This document shows, one piece after another, positions 1-11,500 of a stretch of DNA of 64,000 nucleotides. Each line of letters opens with the position of its first letter. The stretch's first letter is position 1. The stretch is taken from positions 26,304,378 through 26,368,377 of the forward strand of contig NC_066853.1 in NCBI RefSeq assembly GCF_001640805.2, written 5' to 3'. The DNA comes from Lates calcarifer (Eukaryota > Chordata > Actinopteri > Centropomidae). The notes under the pieces were generated by a model that was given only the letters and a program-made list of their open reading frames with translations, was not told the DNA's origin and ran no database searches. The translations under genes and the position numbers were made by a program.

Positions 1-1783
1 AGACACCATTGCATGTGACCCATGCTTAAACATGCAAGCGTCCTGTAGGATCCTGAAATGTATCTACAATTTGCAGGTCACTGTGCCCCTGTTTAACATC
101 TTCACAACTCAGAAGTGACCTTGTGTTAAACTTTTTGGAACGTATTCGTGCAAAATCTCCCAAGAACCTCCAACCTGATTTCTGACCTTGGACTGTGAAC
201 ATTTGCACCTGTGCCGACTCACTTTCATAATAAGCAACACCAAGTGGCTTCACAGAGGATCACAATCAGTTTAGAGAAGTGCGTCTGAGGATAGCAGTTT
301 TTGCAACCCAATTTCTTACACCATCACTTGTTGATTTCCAAAGAGAAACCACCACACTTCACTTATGGTTCTGTGAAAAACATTTCAATACCTGCCATTT
401 TACACATCAGAGCACCACTTCAAATCATGTTCCTTTAAAAAAAAAAAAAAAAAAAATGCCGATGATTCCTCACTTAGTCTGGACAGTTCTTGGACAGCTT
501 CTAACTGGAATGGTTAGTGAGCCTCACACCAACTACACAAGGACACTTTCTGTAGTTTTGTGAAGAGGTATGTAGGGTTAGATGACCTGACGTGGTTGTG
601 CCTTGGTCTCATCAAAGCAGAGGATGTGCTCCAAACAGTGCGATTGTATCAGCTACAGCTAGCACAGGTGTCTATATGGGCTGACCTTGGACTACACCTA
701 CAAAGACTTTAGAACTCCTTAAAAACACTAAAGATGAATTTGTACTTGTGTGTTAAAAGGTAAACAGAGAAACAGAGCTAGCCGTTGCTAGCTGGCTAAG
801 CTGTAACTAACATGCATGTCCAACCACCTCTCAGTATGACACAGTGTTGCATATCAGAACCACAAACCACATCTTTAAATGATCACACAATTGGACCAAA
901 ACCATCAACAGAATGAGAAATGACTATGACTGAGTATTTTCATTTCAACAATGAATCAAATGATGGTTGTTTTCCAGCAGAAGCAGGAAACAGTTTTCAG
1001 TTTAATAATAAAAACCTCTGGCATATTCTACCTGCTCAGCAGCATACAGCAGACACAGTCAACAAATAGCTGGCGAGAAAGAGACAGATTCTCTTTAGTT
1101 GGCAGTGACTACTACAGAGCTAGAATACTGGACATACATTTAATAGAGGCCTGTACTACAAAGCAAGTTCAACATACCCAGAATATCTTTTCATTATCTG
1201 GTTCCACCAAACGTAACAACCACAGTCTGGCTAAGCGGTCGTACAGCGCTTGTTGTCAACTTGTTAATTCATCACAGGATTCATGTGAAAGAGGCGGAGT
1301 TGTTAGTTAAAAGCAGCATTGTCAGAACCATGACCAAGGTATCTAATATTATATGAGAAGGCTGATAGCTGCATGTCATTTGGGTTCTAGCGATGTCCAA
1401 AAAATGACATTTAACAAGGTGAAATATGAACAATATGATAACAACTCAAATAGAAATGGTAGAAATAATTTCTAATTATTAAGGTCAAGCTGAGGATTTA
1501 TTGTAAATAAATGGAAAAATGATTGTGTCTTACTAAGTGAGTGTTTTTTCTCTTTAGTGTGATTATTCTGACTTATTGTGAATATGTGATGCAGATAAAG
1601 TAAAGTAATGTCAGACTGTTTCTGCTGCTAAAGCAGAGAGTTTAGAGAGTCCAGGTTAAAATTGAGTTAAAAACCAGTGCTGTGAGATGTTAAACATTTT
1701 ATTGCTTTTAAACATGGAGCTAATTACTTTAGTGTCAGTAAACTAAAGTGGGTCTTTGCAGGCTGATCCAGATTTAAATTCAC
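1..1783. other. Intron 2 of the ZP3-like gene and/or unassigned non-coding DNA
   Basis: The second ZP exon ends at 1784 with a good donor, so at least the first part of this stretch is intron. I looked on the minus strand for the next ZP exon (the rest of the ZP-N/ZP-C module) and could not find it; it probably lies beyond the left edge. Visible contents are a run of 20 A at 437-456 and a probable dispersed repeat at about 1147-1311. The open frames here are short and match no family I recognise. Confidence 0.5.
1147..1311. repeat. Probable dispersed repeat (unclassified)
   Basis: The stretch starting 'ggcctgtactac' and ending near 'gaggcggagttgttag' resembles a short interspersed sequence I associate with many teleost introns, possibly the end of a non-autonomous DNA transposon. 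No second copy is visible in this window, so the call rests on recognition only. A plus-strand open frame crosses it, but this is more likely accidental. Confidence 0.3.
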
Positions 1784-2516
1784 CTCGGGTAGTGGCACTC
1801 CACTCCAATAACAGTGCTCTGGCTCCTGATAATGTCACTTCTGCCAGATACTTGGGGTTTGTAGACCAGTGTAAAGGCATAAATGAAGGCATCCTCTGTC
1901 ATCTGTGGGAAAAGAACAATTTGAAACAACTTGAAAACAGATTGTCTAAAAGGTGCAATATGAATGCATTCTATGAATAAAAACCTCATACCACAAGTGT
2001 GCTGCTACAGACATGCAGCTCAGATTCAAAGATAAGCACATGAGACAAATCATCAATGTCAGTGGCTGAACAACCACCGAGTGTAAGCTCCTCTGGTTTT
2101 ATCAGCTTGCCGCGGCCCAGCAGGTCCTGACTCACTTCCACCTGGAGTTTACTCTCCCCACACCTAACAGCAACACGGTTGGTCATCACTGGCTGCTGCA
2201 GTTCAAACTTGACAGGAGGCTTTGTCACTGGATCCACTGGATCTGCTGGATATCTCCAGGAGAGCGGTTTGCCTGCTGGCTGGGTGTGCTTTAGCTGGAG
2301 TCTGCCAGCTTGTTGAACAGACGTCCTGGAGTGGCCTCTCTCAGGTTCTGCTGCTGGCCCTGCTTCAGTCTCTGCAGGCTTCTGCTCCTCGACCCCCCAG
2401 TAAGTTGGCACTCTCATAGTGAGGAATCGAGCATCACTAAGCCTCACACACACGAGCACAAAGCCAAACGCAATAAGCTGCCTGAACCCCATTGTTACCA
2501 ACAGACCCTTTTCCAT
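1784..2516 (-). CDS. Zona pellucida sperm-binding protein 3-like (ZP3 family), 5' part only
   Basis: This is the N-terminal part of an egg-envelope structural glycoprotein; ZP3 proteins are secreted and polymerise through their ZP domain into the fish chorion. Exon 1 is 2516-1992, with two in-frame ATGs at 2516 and 2492. The second gives a better signal peptide (MGFRQLIAFGFVLVCVRLSDA). Exon 1 ends phase 0 at donor GTATGA. Exon 2 is 1902-1784, acceptor CCCACAG, donor GTGAAT, leaving two bases of an Arg codon. After a variable N-terminal region, the typical YPADPVDPV and KPPVKFELQQPV segments lead into ZP-N: VAVRCGESKLQVEV, LTLGGC, FESELHVCSSTLV, then MTEDAFIYAF and VECHYPR. The cysteines sit where ZP3 has them. 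The gene is cut by the window edge, so I give no subtype symbol. Family assignment is secure; orthology is not. Confidence 0.85.
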
Positions 2517-2700
2517 GCAGCTTTCTTAAGCATGACCACAGAGGAAAAGGAGGTGACTCCTCCCTCAGTCTAATCAGTTGAATCCCTCTCCAGACGTGTG
2601 GCTCTCGCAACTGCACATCCTTCTCTGATTGGTCAGTCTATCACATGCACAGTAGCTGCATGAAGCTCAGGCACATTAGTCCACAGGTGTTCCACACATT
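2517..2700 (-). promoter_or_regulatory. Probable promoter of the ZP3-like gene with E-box and CCAAT box
   Basis: Just upstream of the ZP start codons there is a CCAAT box on the minus strand (GATTGG at 2627-2632) and an E-box CAGGTG at 2684-2689, about 170-195 bases from the ATGs. Oocyte-specific ZP genes are classically controlled by FIGLA/E12 binding an E-box about 200 bp upstream. Placement here fits, but the link is inference. I see no clear TATA box. Confidence 0.4.
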
Positions 2701-4230
2701 GCAGAGTGTTTTGTTTTTGGTAAGAATCCATACCTAGAGGCAAGCATATGGTTTCACTCTTTGATGGCCCGTCATGCAAACCCTTATTTATTCATTAACT
2801 CACACTGTCAGCTATTTTATCAGGGAACCTTGATCTAAAGTAACAAACTGAGAGAGACTAAAATGACAGTTACTCTAATTTACTTACTGACCAATATCCT
2901 TTTGATAAACTGAGGACCTCTGCTGTTATAAATGTGCTATCCTTACATCAAAATACTCAGTAGTATACGCTCAGTAAAACTGTTAAAACCTTGACCAGTG
3001 ACAATGTTACAATGTTAATGTGTAAAGTAATAATCATCCAGTTTATAACATATAACTTCAGTGACAGTTGAAAAGCTACTCTGCCCCCATAATAAGTATT
3101 TTTACTTTTGATGCTTTAAGTACATTTAGCTGATAATTCTAGATACTACTACTGAAGTAGTATCTGAATGCATAACCTGTATTTGTGATGGAATATTTCT
3201 AAATTATTGTACTGAAACTTAAGTAAAATATCTGAGTACCACTTCTACCACTAAATAAATCTGAGAAAGTTAAAAGCAAACATTTCTAAATCAGATTAAT
3301 AATCCAGTTTAATTCAACATCTAGTGTAAAGATATGATGGAGTTTTCTGATCTAATGTTCAGGAAGACTTAACTTTTCCCTTTACACTCCACACGCTACA
3401 GTGAGATGTAATTTATTGTCAGTCTGTGAGGAGGTGTTTTTCTTCATTTATCCTTGCAAATGGTCTGAGAAGGATGCCTGAAATAACACCACATCTTAAA
3501 GTTGGAGGGTGAGCAGTTACCATAGCAACAGCAGCTAAGTATGTCACTCACAGATTGCAGGACGCTGTGCTGTGCTCTTTACTAAAGGGTCAAATGTATT
3601 ATGTGAAGGTTCAATGGCAGAGTCGAGACTTTTTCATAACTACTAACTACACCTACAGTTTGTTTGTTCAGTATAAGCAAAATCTAGAATCAGATATCAC
3701 TTTTTTTTAATTCTTACCCATAATGCAACTCTTGAGTCAGAGATTCCCCATTAATGATACCATTCAGAGAGTCAGAACCTCTGCATCTTCCACTGTATTC
3801 CATTGTCAGATAAACACACTGCATGTTCAGAACAAATGATGGAGCTTGTGAGTGTTTGTACATTTCTGCTTTGACCAACAACTTGACATTATTGAGATAT
3901 GCTGTATACTGACACCGGCCAAACCCTGTCATACAGCAGAATGACCAATGGTTGACCTGAACGTTCAGACGCTACACACATTCACATTCTAAATGCATGC
4001 AAGCATATGTTCACCCTCACACATGCTCTTGAATCAGTGTCAGGATTTCAGTCCTTTCCTCTTCAAAGTCATTCACCTCCTAATCAAAGTGATGCATTAT
4101 TCATGAGATGTTAATAATGAGGACACAAGTATATGAGATATATGAGAGATATAAGATATGAGAATTCTGTACCTCACTTGTCATAAAGCCATATTTTGCA
4201 GAATAAAATATGTGTGTGAGAGAGAGGGAA

Positions 4231-4233
<3 letters not shown>

Positions 4234-4275
<42 letters not shown>
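4234..4275. repeat. (GT)n microsatellite
   Basis: About 21 uninterrupted GT dinucleotides, preceded by a short GA-rich stretch. It produces artificial open frames of repeated His-Thr or Cys-Val on both strands. Confidence 0.95.
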
Positions 4276-4276
<1 letters not shown>

Positions 4277-5569
4277 TGCCAGCACTGTTCAAGCAGACAG
4301 CTGCTGGGCCGAGTGTGTTTCATATGTAGAGGACAAATGAGGGGAAATCTCTGTAGAAGTGAACTCGACTGTTCAGAACCAACAAAGCTCTGAAAATATG
4401 GTAAAGTATTCATCACAAGTATTTACTGCACAGCACGAGTCATATGCCAACTGAACAAATCACTACAGGAGGTCAGAACATTGGAGACCTATCAAACCTG
4501 CTTATCTAGACCTATCTATCTGACTAGATCAGAATTAAAGTCCTTATTAGAGGATGAGAATCAGAATCAGAACATCAGAGCCACGCTAAGGGAGTCCTTA
4601 AACCACCCCAAGATTCAATCCTGTGTAAACAAATAAGAATTCTTTAAATATACTCTGAACGTAGGAGAAAATGACAAGAATGCTTTAGGTCGTGCTCCTG
4701 ACCTGACATGCCCTCCTCTTCCTGTCACTCAGAAGACTGAGCTCCATTCGTTTGTAACTGATATGCATACATTTTTGCATTTGTTCTGTAAGGTTTAGGA
4801 GAGAAGTTTTGTTATGTTATTTCATATATCTGAGTTAATTAACTTAAAATACACTTGTAATGTTTACATAGTTACTATTTACACATTTATGTTGACACAG
4901 TTATTTACATATTTACAAGTTTAATCTAATATTTCCATTAGATAATCTGCTGGCTTTTCTTATGGTTTTCCTTGCATTTAGCTCAGCCTAACAGTTTACA
5001 GGTGTCCTGCAAGACAGTACTTTGTATACCTTCAGGGGCAAGAGATAAAGAAAAAGGCAGTCAATACATGGTACTGAAAACATGTGTCAAACACATTTTA
5101 TCAGATATAAACTGAATAGATTACACATACAATAGCATGTAACTTCAATAACAGAGTTTTACTGTACTTAATGTCAGCAGTCCATTTTTAGATCTTAAAA
5201 TCAAATACCTGGTATCTGAGGAAATAAAACAGTATCAGTAGTTCTATTTTTAGTTTCACTGGGAGGTGAAACTGTATCTGTAGGTATGAAAAAGGTACAT
5301 AACATTTGTGCACCTGCCATGGCATCCTGGCAACATATATAAAGCATGCAGACAGGGTCAGTAAGATCCATTTCTGCTGACTGAACATTGAGAATGACCT
5401 GTCTACATAAGCTGACAGGAAAGGCATATAACAGCAAAATTATGACAGCAGAAGCCCCCACAGAGGAGATGAGCTACAGCAGTAAAACTCATGTCAACTG
5501 CAGTCCTGTTCAGCTTAGATACAGGTGTTAGACATTGTGACACCTGTCAGGAGACAGGACCAAAAAGGC

Positions 5570-6060
5570 AGACAAAAATGTATCAAAACTAAACACAAAA
5601 GGTGAGCCAAAAACTCACTGTCACACAAACAGCCAGAAAAATCCAACAAATTAAGTCAGAGGAAAAAAAAAAACCAGAGGGAAAACACAGGAGTATGCAG
5701 GAAGATGAGGACCATGAAGAAAGCACAACATAAGGTATTACTCTGGTGCAGACAAGACTATATATACACAGGGACTAATGAACAAATTGGACACAGGTGA
5801 GACAGAAAACCGGGAGCAGGAGGTAAAACTACAAAAGACAAGGCAGGAAACCATTACCAAAATAAAAGTGGAAGTAAAGACACAAGAAACACACCAAGAC
5901 AAGTGAGTACAAAATAAAACAGGGAAAAACAAGGCCAAGAAACCAAAGAGAAAGATATCAAAATAACACCAGAAATAATTACCAAAAATAACACGACCTA
6001 AACACTAGAAACTCAGGAGGAAAAATACTAAACGGAAACAAAAGGTCACAGGCTTGCCAT
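5570..6060. repeat. Probable transposon-derived A-rich sequence
   Basis: A roughly 490-base purine-rich stretch ('aaacacaaaa', 'gggactaatgaacaaattggacacaggtga', ending 'caggcttgccatgac') resembles internal segments of high-copy fish repeats. I cannot name the family and see no second copy here. Confidence 0.3.
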
Positions 6061-7439
6061 GACTACACCAGTTCTAAAAAGAGATTCACAGTATGAATGT
6101 GTGGCTGAAAAAATGAACAGGAGCCACATGGTTCTACAGAGTCTGAGTACTAAACTCTGTCAGCACTGCGCTGAAGCTAAGCCTCCAAGGACTGAAGTTG
6201 TTCTGAAAACGAAAGTGTCACCTACCCAAGACTGAGTAGAGGCAACCAGTAAGATGAGAAGACTGATCAGTGATCTGTGGGAACAGCAGCAGCACTGACA
6301 CTTCCAATATGCCTTCAGCTATGGAGGCTCCTAATCAACACAAATAGATTCAGTCAGAAATGACTGCAACTGAAGTAATATCTGTCCATGTAAATTACTA
6401 ACACATTGGAACTGCTTTGCTGGTCAGTTTGTGGCTTAAACAAGTCGTAGGCTTCAGAGTTAAAACATGGAGCAGCACTTTCCAGGTCATTTATTCATCA
6501 AACCTTTCAACCCCTCAGTGACTGCTCACAGTCACCCTGTGGCTCCAGGCAGTACAAACCTGTACTGACTGGACATTTAAAACCACCACTGAAAGTAAAG
6601 CTGTAAATGTAGAGCCCAACAGTGCATTGTTTTCCAGAGGAGTGGTGTCTGTGACTGAGTTAATGCCAAGTCAACAATATGACTTCACTGTAGTTATGCA
6701 ACAGTTACTTAGGCCTGGAGGAACTGAGCCTATTAGAGCTGAAGCAGCGTGCTGAGATGGCAGCTGTTTCCTCTACTGGTTTACAAGCTGAAGGCCTGGA
6801 TATCCACAGACCTATTAAGTGATAAAACTGTCAGTTTAGAGCTTAGCAGAATATCTCAGAGGAGCAACGCTAACAGGACACCAGCTTAAACAGCTCAGAT
6901 GAACATGAAACCTTTTGCCCAAACTGGGACGAGATGAACTGCAACACATTTGTCATGATGTATTCTAACTTTTACTTGAGATGTTACAGTCAGCTGAGAA
7001 TGAGTCTTTTCCTGCAGACTTTGACCACTGACAGAAAAAGCTCTGCACTTTTGTCTTTGTCTTTACAGAATAAACTCTACATCTTCTCCTAGTTTCAGTG
7101 TAATTTAGTAATGATTCATTTTATTTTAGATTTATCTTTATAACTTAGAATCGAAATAGAGAAGCCAGTGAAAATGAACACGTGTATTTGACCTGTTTGA
7201 TAATTGATCTGATGACTTGGTCCCTGAACATTCTTTCGTAGCTCTCTGCTGCCATCTGGTAGCCATGCACAGTATGATTTCATTATACTGTAACTGGAGA
7301 GAACCAGTAACTTAGACAGGAACACATCTGTACTGATGTGTATCATATTCTACCAGGCACAACTGCATCCATCTGCTGATCTAACTCACATGTGTCTTAA
7401 AAGTCTTGTCCATACTGAAAACATCATTTACATCAACTA

Positions 7440-8110
7440 ATGACACCAACAAAAGCCACAGGAGAGAGAGTCAGGAGTCCAAACAATGAAGCCAGATTAG
7501 AGGAGTGGGTTAGAGCTGCTCTGAGCATAAAAACATGTGTCACTGGAGTGCATGAAGCTGGAAACAGCTACAAAGAGTTTAGATGATGTAGCTCTGTGGT
7601 TACTCTCCCTTAAAGTGGGCACCCAGCTGAAATGACTCTAGAATACTACACAGAATATTTAAAGAGGTGCAAAAATAATCAGATGCCCAGAGTAAGAGCT
7701 AAAGGAGTAAAAGAACCCCTCGCCCTGCACATCAAGTTTGATAAAGGGCACCTCGACACCACTGAGAAAATGTGGACTAATGAAACAAATGTTGAAACTG
7801 TGTGGGAGGAACACAGAGCAGTGCATAGGGTTTTTGTTGACTCTGGGTCTGAACAGCTCACCATCATCAAGAGGAACATGAATTCCTAAGTTTACCAAGG
7901 TATCTTACAGGATACTGTCAGGGTGGCTGAAGATCAGCAGGACAATGACCCTCAACACCCTCAAGTAAATCTGCTACAGAATGACATGAAAATGTTGGTG
8001 TGGCCCAGTCAGAGCCCAGACTTTAACCATGCAGATTATTTTATTATTATTTTCTCTTTTCACCCTCCTGTATGTTTTACATGGTCGATTGCTTGGTCCC
8101 CATGACTGGT
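7440..8110 (+). mobile_element. Decayed Tc1/mariner-type transposon (transposase relic)
   Basis: Plus-strand translation in shifting frames gives typical Tc1 transposase pieces in the right order: TGVHEAGNSYKE near 7540-7580, KFDKGHLDTTEKMWTNET at about 7730-7790 (first catalytic Asp region), then DQQDNDPQHPQVN at about 7930-7970 and WPSQSPDFN at about 8000-8025 (around the second catalytic Asp). Frameshifts and stops separate the pieces, and the segment between the catalytic blocks is shortened, so it cannot encode a working transposase. I see no convincing terminal inverted repeats, so the limits are approximate. It lies downstream of ALDH copy A. Confidence 0.75.
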
Positions 8111-8232
8111 TTAAATCCTGTGGAAGTTTACAGAAAGGAATCTTTCAACTTGAGTTATTTGAAGAAGAAAAGCATTTTCAGAGAAATTATAAAATCTGAT
8201 AAAAAAAAAAAAAGTAATATATCAACAATTAT

Positions 8233-8238
8233 TTTATT
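8233..8238 (-). promoter_or_regulatory. Candidate polyadenylation signal (AATAAA) of ALDH copy A
   Basis: AATAAA on the minus strand, about 335 bases after the copy A stop codon. It is the first canonical hexamer I noticed downstream, but the surroundings are AT-rich and chance matches are likely. Confidence 0.35.
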
Positions 8239-8572
8239 TTGGAACAAAAAAAAGCAAAAATACATACATGTTTTATCTTTTGAATACTGTAAGTAGACTG
8301 TGGATTTCTCCATTCATGAACAAAATTCCTGAACCAGTGAGAAAAGTGTGGTTTTAGACAGAATTTTAAAATGTTCATCTCACTGCTCATTGATGGTCTG
8401 ATACAAAATAAGACACACAGCAGATATAAGTTAGATCTAAGGGTTATCCTCTTTTTTTTATCTTGAAATGATCTGAATATAAAACAGGATTCCATGTGTG
8501 TTCACATGTGTTCATATCATGGAACACACATCGCAGGCACTTCTTTGGACAGATCTTACAAAGAGAGAGTGG

Positions 8573-11500
8573 TTAGAAATAGTTATAAAACCCTCTCCAG
8601 TACCAGCAGGTACAGTTGAGTCCTGCAGCTATGAGCAGGATGACCAGGAGGGTGATGAACAGACCGAAGCCGATGACAGTGGCAGTAACAGCCCAGATGA
8701 ATGTCCTCTTGGACATGTCGATCAGGGGTGACTTGAGGGCCATTCGAACCCTACGTGCCCGCCGGCGGTCCTGAGGAGGGTACCGGGCCAGGTTAACGCT
8801 CTCCATGCCCAGAGAGCGGACCAGACATGCCCTGTGGTGGCTCAGCTGGTCAAAGGTGTGTTTGCCATGGTAACAGCCCATTCCACTCTGACCTGGAGGA
8901 GGCACAGACAAGTCGTTCTATAAAAAGGCGACTGTATCCTGCAAAGTGATGTTAGTAATCACTCATGCACCACACCTGACATCAGAGATTCATTTGGAGT
9001 CTAAAAACCTTCATGTGGTTATTTATGCTCTCGAGTGTTTTTATTCCTTTTTAATCTATTTGTCTCTGTGGATTTTTTGCTGTAGTTTTTTTCCAGTTGG
9101 AGACACTGCTTCTTGTCACTGTTGTTGCACTTGGTAGGTGCTGCAGACATACTGTGACACCAAAGGTACTCCTACAAGAGAGTTAATCAGTCAGCATCTG
9201 TGTGCTCCACTGATGAGCAAACTTTTACGTTAAACTCTACCTGAGATATGTTTCATTTATTTCAGGTCTACACAAAAAAAGTATACTAAATACTTATTCC
9301 CCAATGCTTACTGTAAACCTGAGAGAAAGCTGATGTTGCTGGATGTGAACGAAATATGTTCAATATTTGTGTCTCTGTCTGTCAGCTGTGTTTGTTTGGT
9401 TTTGGTGTTTTTCTGCCCCCTGTTGGACAGAAATCATTAAAGCAGCTTTGTGTGAATTACATTTGGCAAAGAGAAAACATAACTCTGTGTTTCCATCAGC
9501 CTCTTCAACCTCTGTCCCACATACTGCACCACTCTGAGTGTCCCAGAGCTCGTGTAGCTGAACTGAGCCGCTCCAACCTGTTCACTGTACACAGTATGTA
9601 CAGGGAGCAGAGGAAATGCCTTTGAATTTTTTTTTTCTTCAACTTTTAGCAAGCTGCTCTAACATGTCAAATGTAAATGATTCAGCCTACTTTCTCAGAG
9701 ATTTTGTCCATCTCCATAGTTGTTTTTCAGTTTTTTGGCATTTGTTCTAAAAGAGGCCCATAATGACCTGGCCTATAACATTATCAAATGATGACTGGAA
9801 ATCAAAGAACAACAAGTTTTTTCATTTCATGTTAACACAGGGAAAATAAGAAACCAGTTATGGACTTAAAAACCTGTTCTGCCCAGCTAAGGTGAATTAA
9901 GCTGGTCTTAGGGAGCTATCTTTGCCCAGCTAAGATGAAAACAGACGACCTTAGCTGGCTATTTTCACTGTTTCTTGCTGCTAACTGTTTTTGGGCAGCA
10001 CAGAAAATGAATGCAGGGTGTTTCTTGCTCAGCTATTTTCACCATAGGGACTGTGCTGGCTTACAGGGATCCTGTGCTATCAGTCACTGAGTGACCTTAA
10101 AAATAAAAATAATTCAACACACGACAAAACAGACGGTTTTTAAGCCCGGAACTGATTTCTCATTCTCCCTATGTTAAGATAAAACAAAATTTAAAAAACT
10201 CTTTCCAACTCCATTGTTTCAAAATGAAAATTAGAAAATGGCTCGTCATCTGTTTTCTGTTTTCCTGCTCCAACACGGACCATGGAGGCAGGTGATCATT
10301 TAGAGCTTTGTGCTCACTTTTTATTGATATGTAAATGTTCTATCTCCGTTGAGTATATTTGTAATCTGAGCATTTGAAGCTTTTTTATTTATTAAAATAC
10401 AAGTGGTGTTTATTTTTCATTAGTTAAGCTGTTGTTTATTTTTCCAATAAATATTTTAATCCTGTCTGTTCCCTGGGATGACATCTTCTAAATGCTTGTT
10501 CTTTTTCTGACCAACCATGCAACACACAAACATATTTGTTTATTGCCATCAGTTAATAAAGCAGTTTAATTGTCAGATCATTTTCCTATGAACAGATGTA
10601 AATCTGTATGAACAGATGAGGACAGGCTCTTTTTTAAATGTTTGTTCTGACCTGGAGAGAAACTCCAATGTTTTGTTCTCAAGTCCACTCAAGACAACAC
10701 AGACAACACTGCACTCTGAGTCAGTCTTACCAACACCACCAAACGGGAGAGAGCTGAGTGTGTAGTGCATCATCACATCATTGACCGTCACTCCTCCGCT
10801 TGTGGTCTCCTCAATCATCCTTTTTGTAGCCTTTTAGAGACAGGAGGGGAAGAGATGAGAAACACAAGGAGTTTCCAACAGTAAAAACTGTTTTAAATCT
10901 GTGTTTCCTGCCGTTGCCTCTCACCTTCTTATCGCTGCAGAAGATGTACATCGCCAGAGGTTTCTCTCTCTCATTGATGAAGCGAATGGCATCATCCATG
11001 TCACTCACAGTCACTATGGGCAGCAGAGGGCCGAAGATCTCCTCCTGCATCAGTCTGGAGTGGGGGGGCACATCCTTCAGCACTGTCGGGGCTTTAAGTG
11101 CAGCATCAGTGTTTGTTAAACAGAAATACAGACCAGACATTACTGTACTGCTGTATGATCTGAAGTGAGTGATCTTCCTACCAATGTAGCACTGTGAGGC
11201 ATCACTTTGTCCTCCTACCACAGGAGTGTAACCTTCCATCAGACTCATGACTCTGCTGAAGTGACGCTGGTTGATGATTCGGCCGTAGTCCGGCGAGCAT
11301 TTAGGATCGGCTCCATAAAACTCCTGGGGTGGATTAAAAGGTCCTGATAAAACTCCACACACAGCATTTCACTGACATTAACACGTCAGACGAGAGCAGG
11401 TGAGAGTTTAAATGTTACCAGCAGAGTTTGTCGGATGCATTCCACTACTTGGCCCTGGATGCAGGGTTCACACAGGATGTAGTCTGGAGCGATGCACGTC

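Larger units (their letters stand above)
2701..7440. other. Intergenic region between the ZP3-like gene and ALDH copy A
   Basis: No coding exon can be supported on either strand. It is AT-rich sequence with a (GT)n microsatellite at 4234-4275 and an A-rich, probably transposon-derived stretch at about 5570-6060. The open frames present are short and none resembles a known protein. Confidence 0.6.

Noticed and set aside
951..1310. 119-residue plus-strand open frame
   Set aside because: Its second half lies in a probable dispersed repeat and the first half resembles no protein; no splice or promoter context.
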